A DNA stretch of 64,000 nucleotides from Variovorax ginsengisoli (lineage in GTDB: Bacteria > Pseudomonadota > Gammaproteobacteria > Burkholderiales > Burkholderiaceae_C): NCBI RefSeq assembly GCF_030486595.1, contig NZ_JAUJZH010000018.1, forward strand, positions 1 through 64,000, read 5' to 3'. How positions within the stretch are numbered: position 1 is the first letter of the stretch; each line of letters opens with the position of its first letter. This document shows, piece by piece, positions 63,380 to 64,000 of the stretch. Both the position numbers and the translations under genes were made by a program. The notes beneath the pieces were generated by a model. The model made no database searches, was not told the origin of the DNA, and worked only from the letters and a program-made list of their open reading frames with translations.

Positions 63380-64000
63380 ATGCGAATTTGGCTTGTCGGA
63401 TGGTGGGTTGCCCTGACGATGCCCGTGTGGGCGGCGCAGGGGCTGGGCATGGGATACGAGCCGAAGTACCCGGACTCCTTCAAGCATTTCGACTACGTCA
63501 ATCCCGACGCGCCCAAGGGCGGGCACCTGACGCTTTCAGCGAGCGGTAGCTTCGACAAGCTCAATCCGTTCACGCTCAAGGGAACGCCCCCGGCCGGCAT
63601 GGGTTACAGCAGCAACGGCTTCGTGTTCGCGGAGTACGGCCTGGTCTTCGATTCATTGATGACGCCCAGCGAAGACGAGCCTTTTTCGAACTATGGGCTG
63701 CTGGCGGAAGACGTGCTCGTCGCTCCTGACCAGATGAGCGTGACTTTCCGCCTGAACCCCAAGGCCCGCTTCTCGGACAATACGCCCGTGCTGGCGCAAG
63801 ACGTGAAGCACTCCTTCGATACCTTGATGAGCCAGCAGGCCGGCCCGACCTTTCGTTCCTACTGGAGCGACATCAAGGCGGCTGTCGTGATCGACGATCG
63901 CAGGATTCGTTTCGAGTTCAAGCGCCGGAATTCAGAGCTGCACATGATCATCGGGCAGATGCCCGTGTTCTCCCGAGCCTGGGGTCGGGGCAAGCCCTTC
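63380..64000 (+). CDS. YejA-like ABC transporter substrate-binding protein, N-terminal part
   Basis: An open frame of 207 codons runs off the right edge. It starts with a signal peptide (MRIWLVGWWVALTMPVWAAQ), then GLGMGYEPKYPDSFKHFDYVNPDAPKGG in part, the hallmark start of YejA-type family-5 binding proteins, followed by LTLSASGSFDKLNPFTLKG and SDNTPVLAQDVKHSFDTLM. YejABEF systems import peptides such as microcin C-type compounds. The start at 63380 lacks a strong Shine-Dalgarno. It is separated from the dmp operon by a long hairpin and is not part of it. Confidence 0.85.
   Translation, partial: MRIWLVGWWVALTMPVWAAQGLGMGYEPKYPDSFKHFDYVNPDAPKGGHLTLSASGSFDKLNPFTLKGTPPAGMGYSSNGFVFAEYGLVFDSLMTPSEDEPFSNYGLLAEDVLVAPDQMSVTFRLNPKARFSDNTPVLAQDVKHSFDTLMSQQAGPTFRSYWSDIKAAVVIDDRRIRFEFKRRNSELHMIIGQMPVFSRAWGRGKPF

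Overview
The window is GC-rich, densely coded DNA with short intergenic gaps and frequent ATGA/GTGA start-stop overlaps. Gene content (DUF2970 protein, Liv/Dpp-type ABC operons, many LysR regulators, a dmp-type phenol meta-cleavage operon) and two repeat types that I recall from Comamonadaceae suggest a soil betaproteobacterium of the Burkholderiales, plausibly Variovorax-like. That placement is inference; there is no rRNA gene or taxonomic marker here.

Layout. 1-3917: a truncated amidohydrolase gene and an omega-amino-acid aminotransferase gene, each divergent from its own LysR regulator. 4077-14697: a LysR-led operon with a flavoprotein, a complete peptide-type ABC importer (two permeases, a fused double ATPase, a family-5 binding protein), a BAAT-like hydrolase and a fused two-domain CMD/AhpD protein. 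14713-17106: an RlpA-like lipoprotein lacking its usual His, a small conserved protein, a candidate structured small RNA with its own terminator, and a tyrosine-recombinase-fold protein whose catalytic residues are mostly replaced. 17211-25398: a complete kdpFABCDE potassium operon with an extra 34-residue membrane peptide in front and a candidate KdpE operator. 25594-29568: DUF2970 protein, a Cys-poor IscR paralogue, an SPFH/ribbon-helix-helix/serine-hydrolase operon behind a palindromic operator, and a membrane protein.

29665-47513: two connected accessory regions. A flotillin gene leads an operon with an SRPBCC gene, an SRPBCC-quinone oxidoreductase fusion, a VOC protein and a small lipoprotein. 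Upstream of it lies a nine-gene operon (33984-43836): two paralogous amidohydrolases, a complete branched-chain-type ABC importer whose LivF ATPase is fused to a Tm-1-like (UPF0261) domain, and a PEP-hydrolase-like TIM-barrel protein. The last two are the two halves of plant Tm-1-type proteins. Next come an alpha/beta hydrolase and an FAH-family hydrolase, divergent from a TetR regulator across a perfect inverted repeat, then a formamidase-like esterase and an acyl-CoA synthetase. The substrate of this uptake/hydrolysis set cannot be read from the sequence. It is the best candidate for an undescribed system.

49302-63280: a complete phenol catabolic operon. A DmpR-type sigma-54 activator with conserved phenol and zinc ligands sits upstream on the same strand. 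It is followed by a UAS-IHF-(-24/-12) promoter and fifteen genes in the order dmpKLMNOPQBCDEFGHI: multicomponent phenol hydroxylase, ferredoxin, catechol 2,3-dioxygenase and the whole meta-cleavage lower pathway to pyruvate and acetyl-CoA. A YejA-like binding-protein gene runs off the right end.
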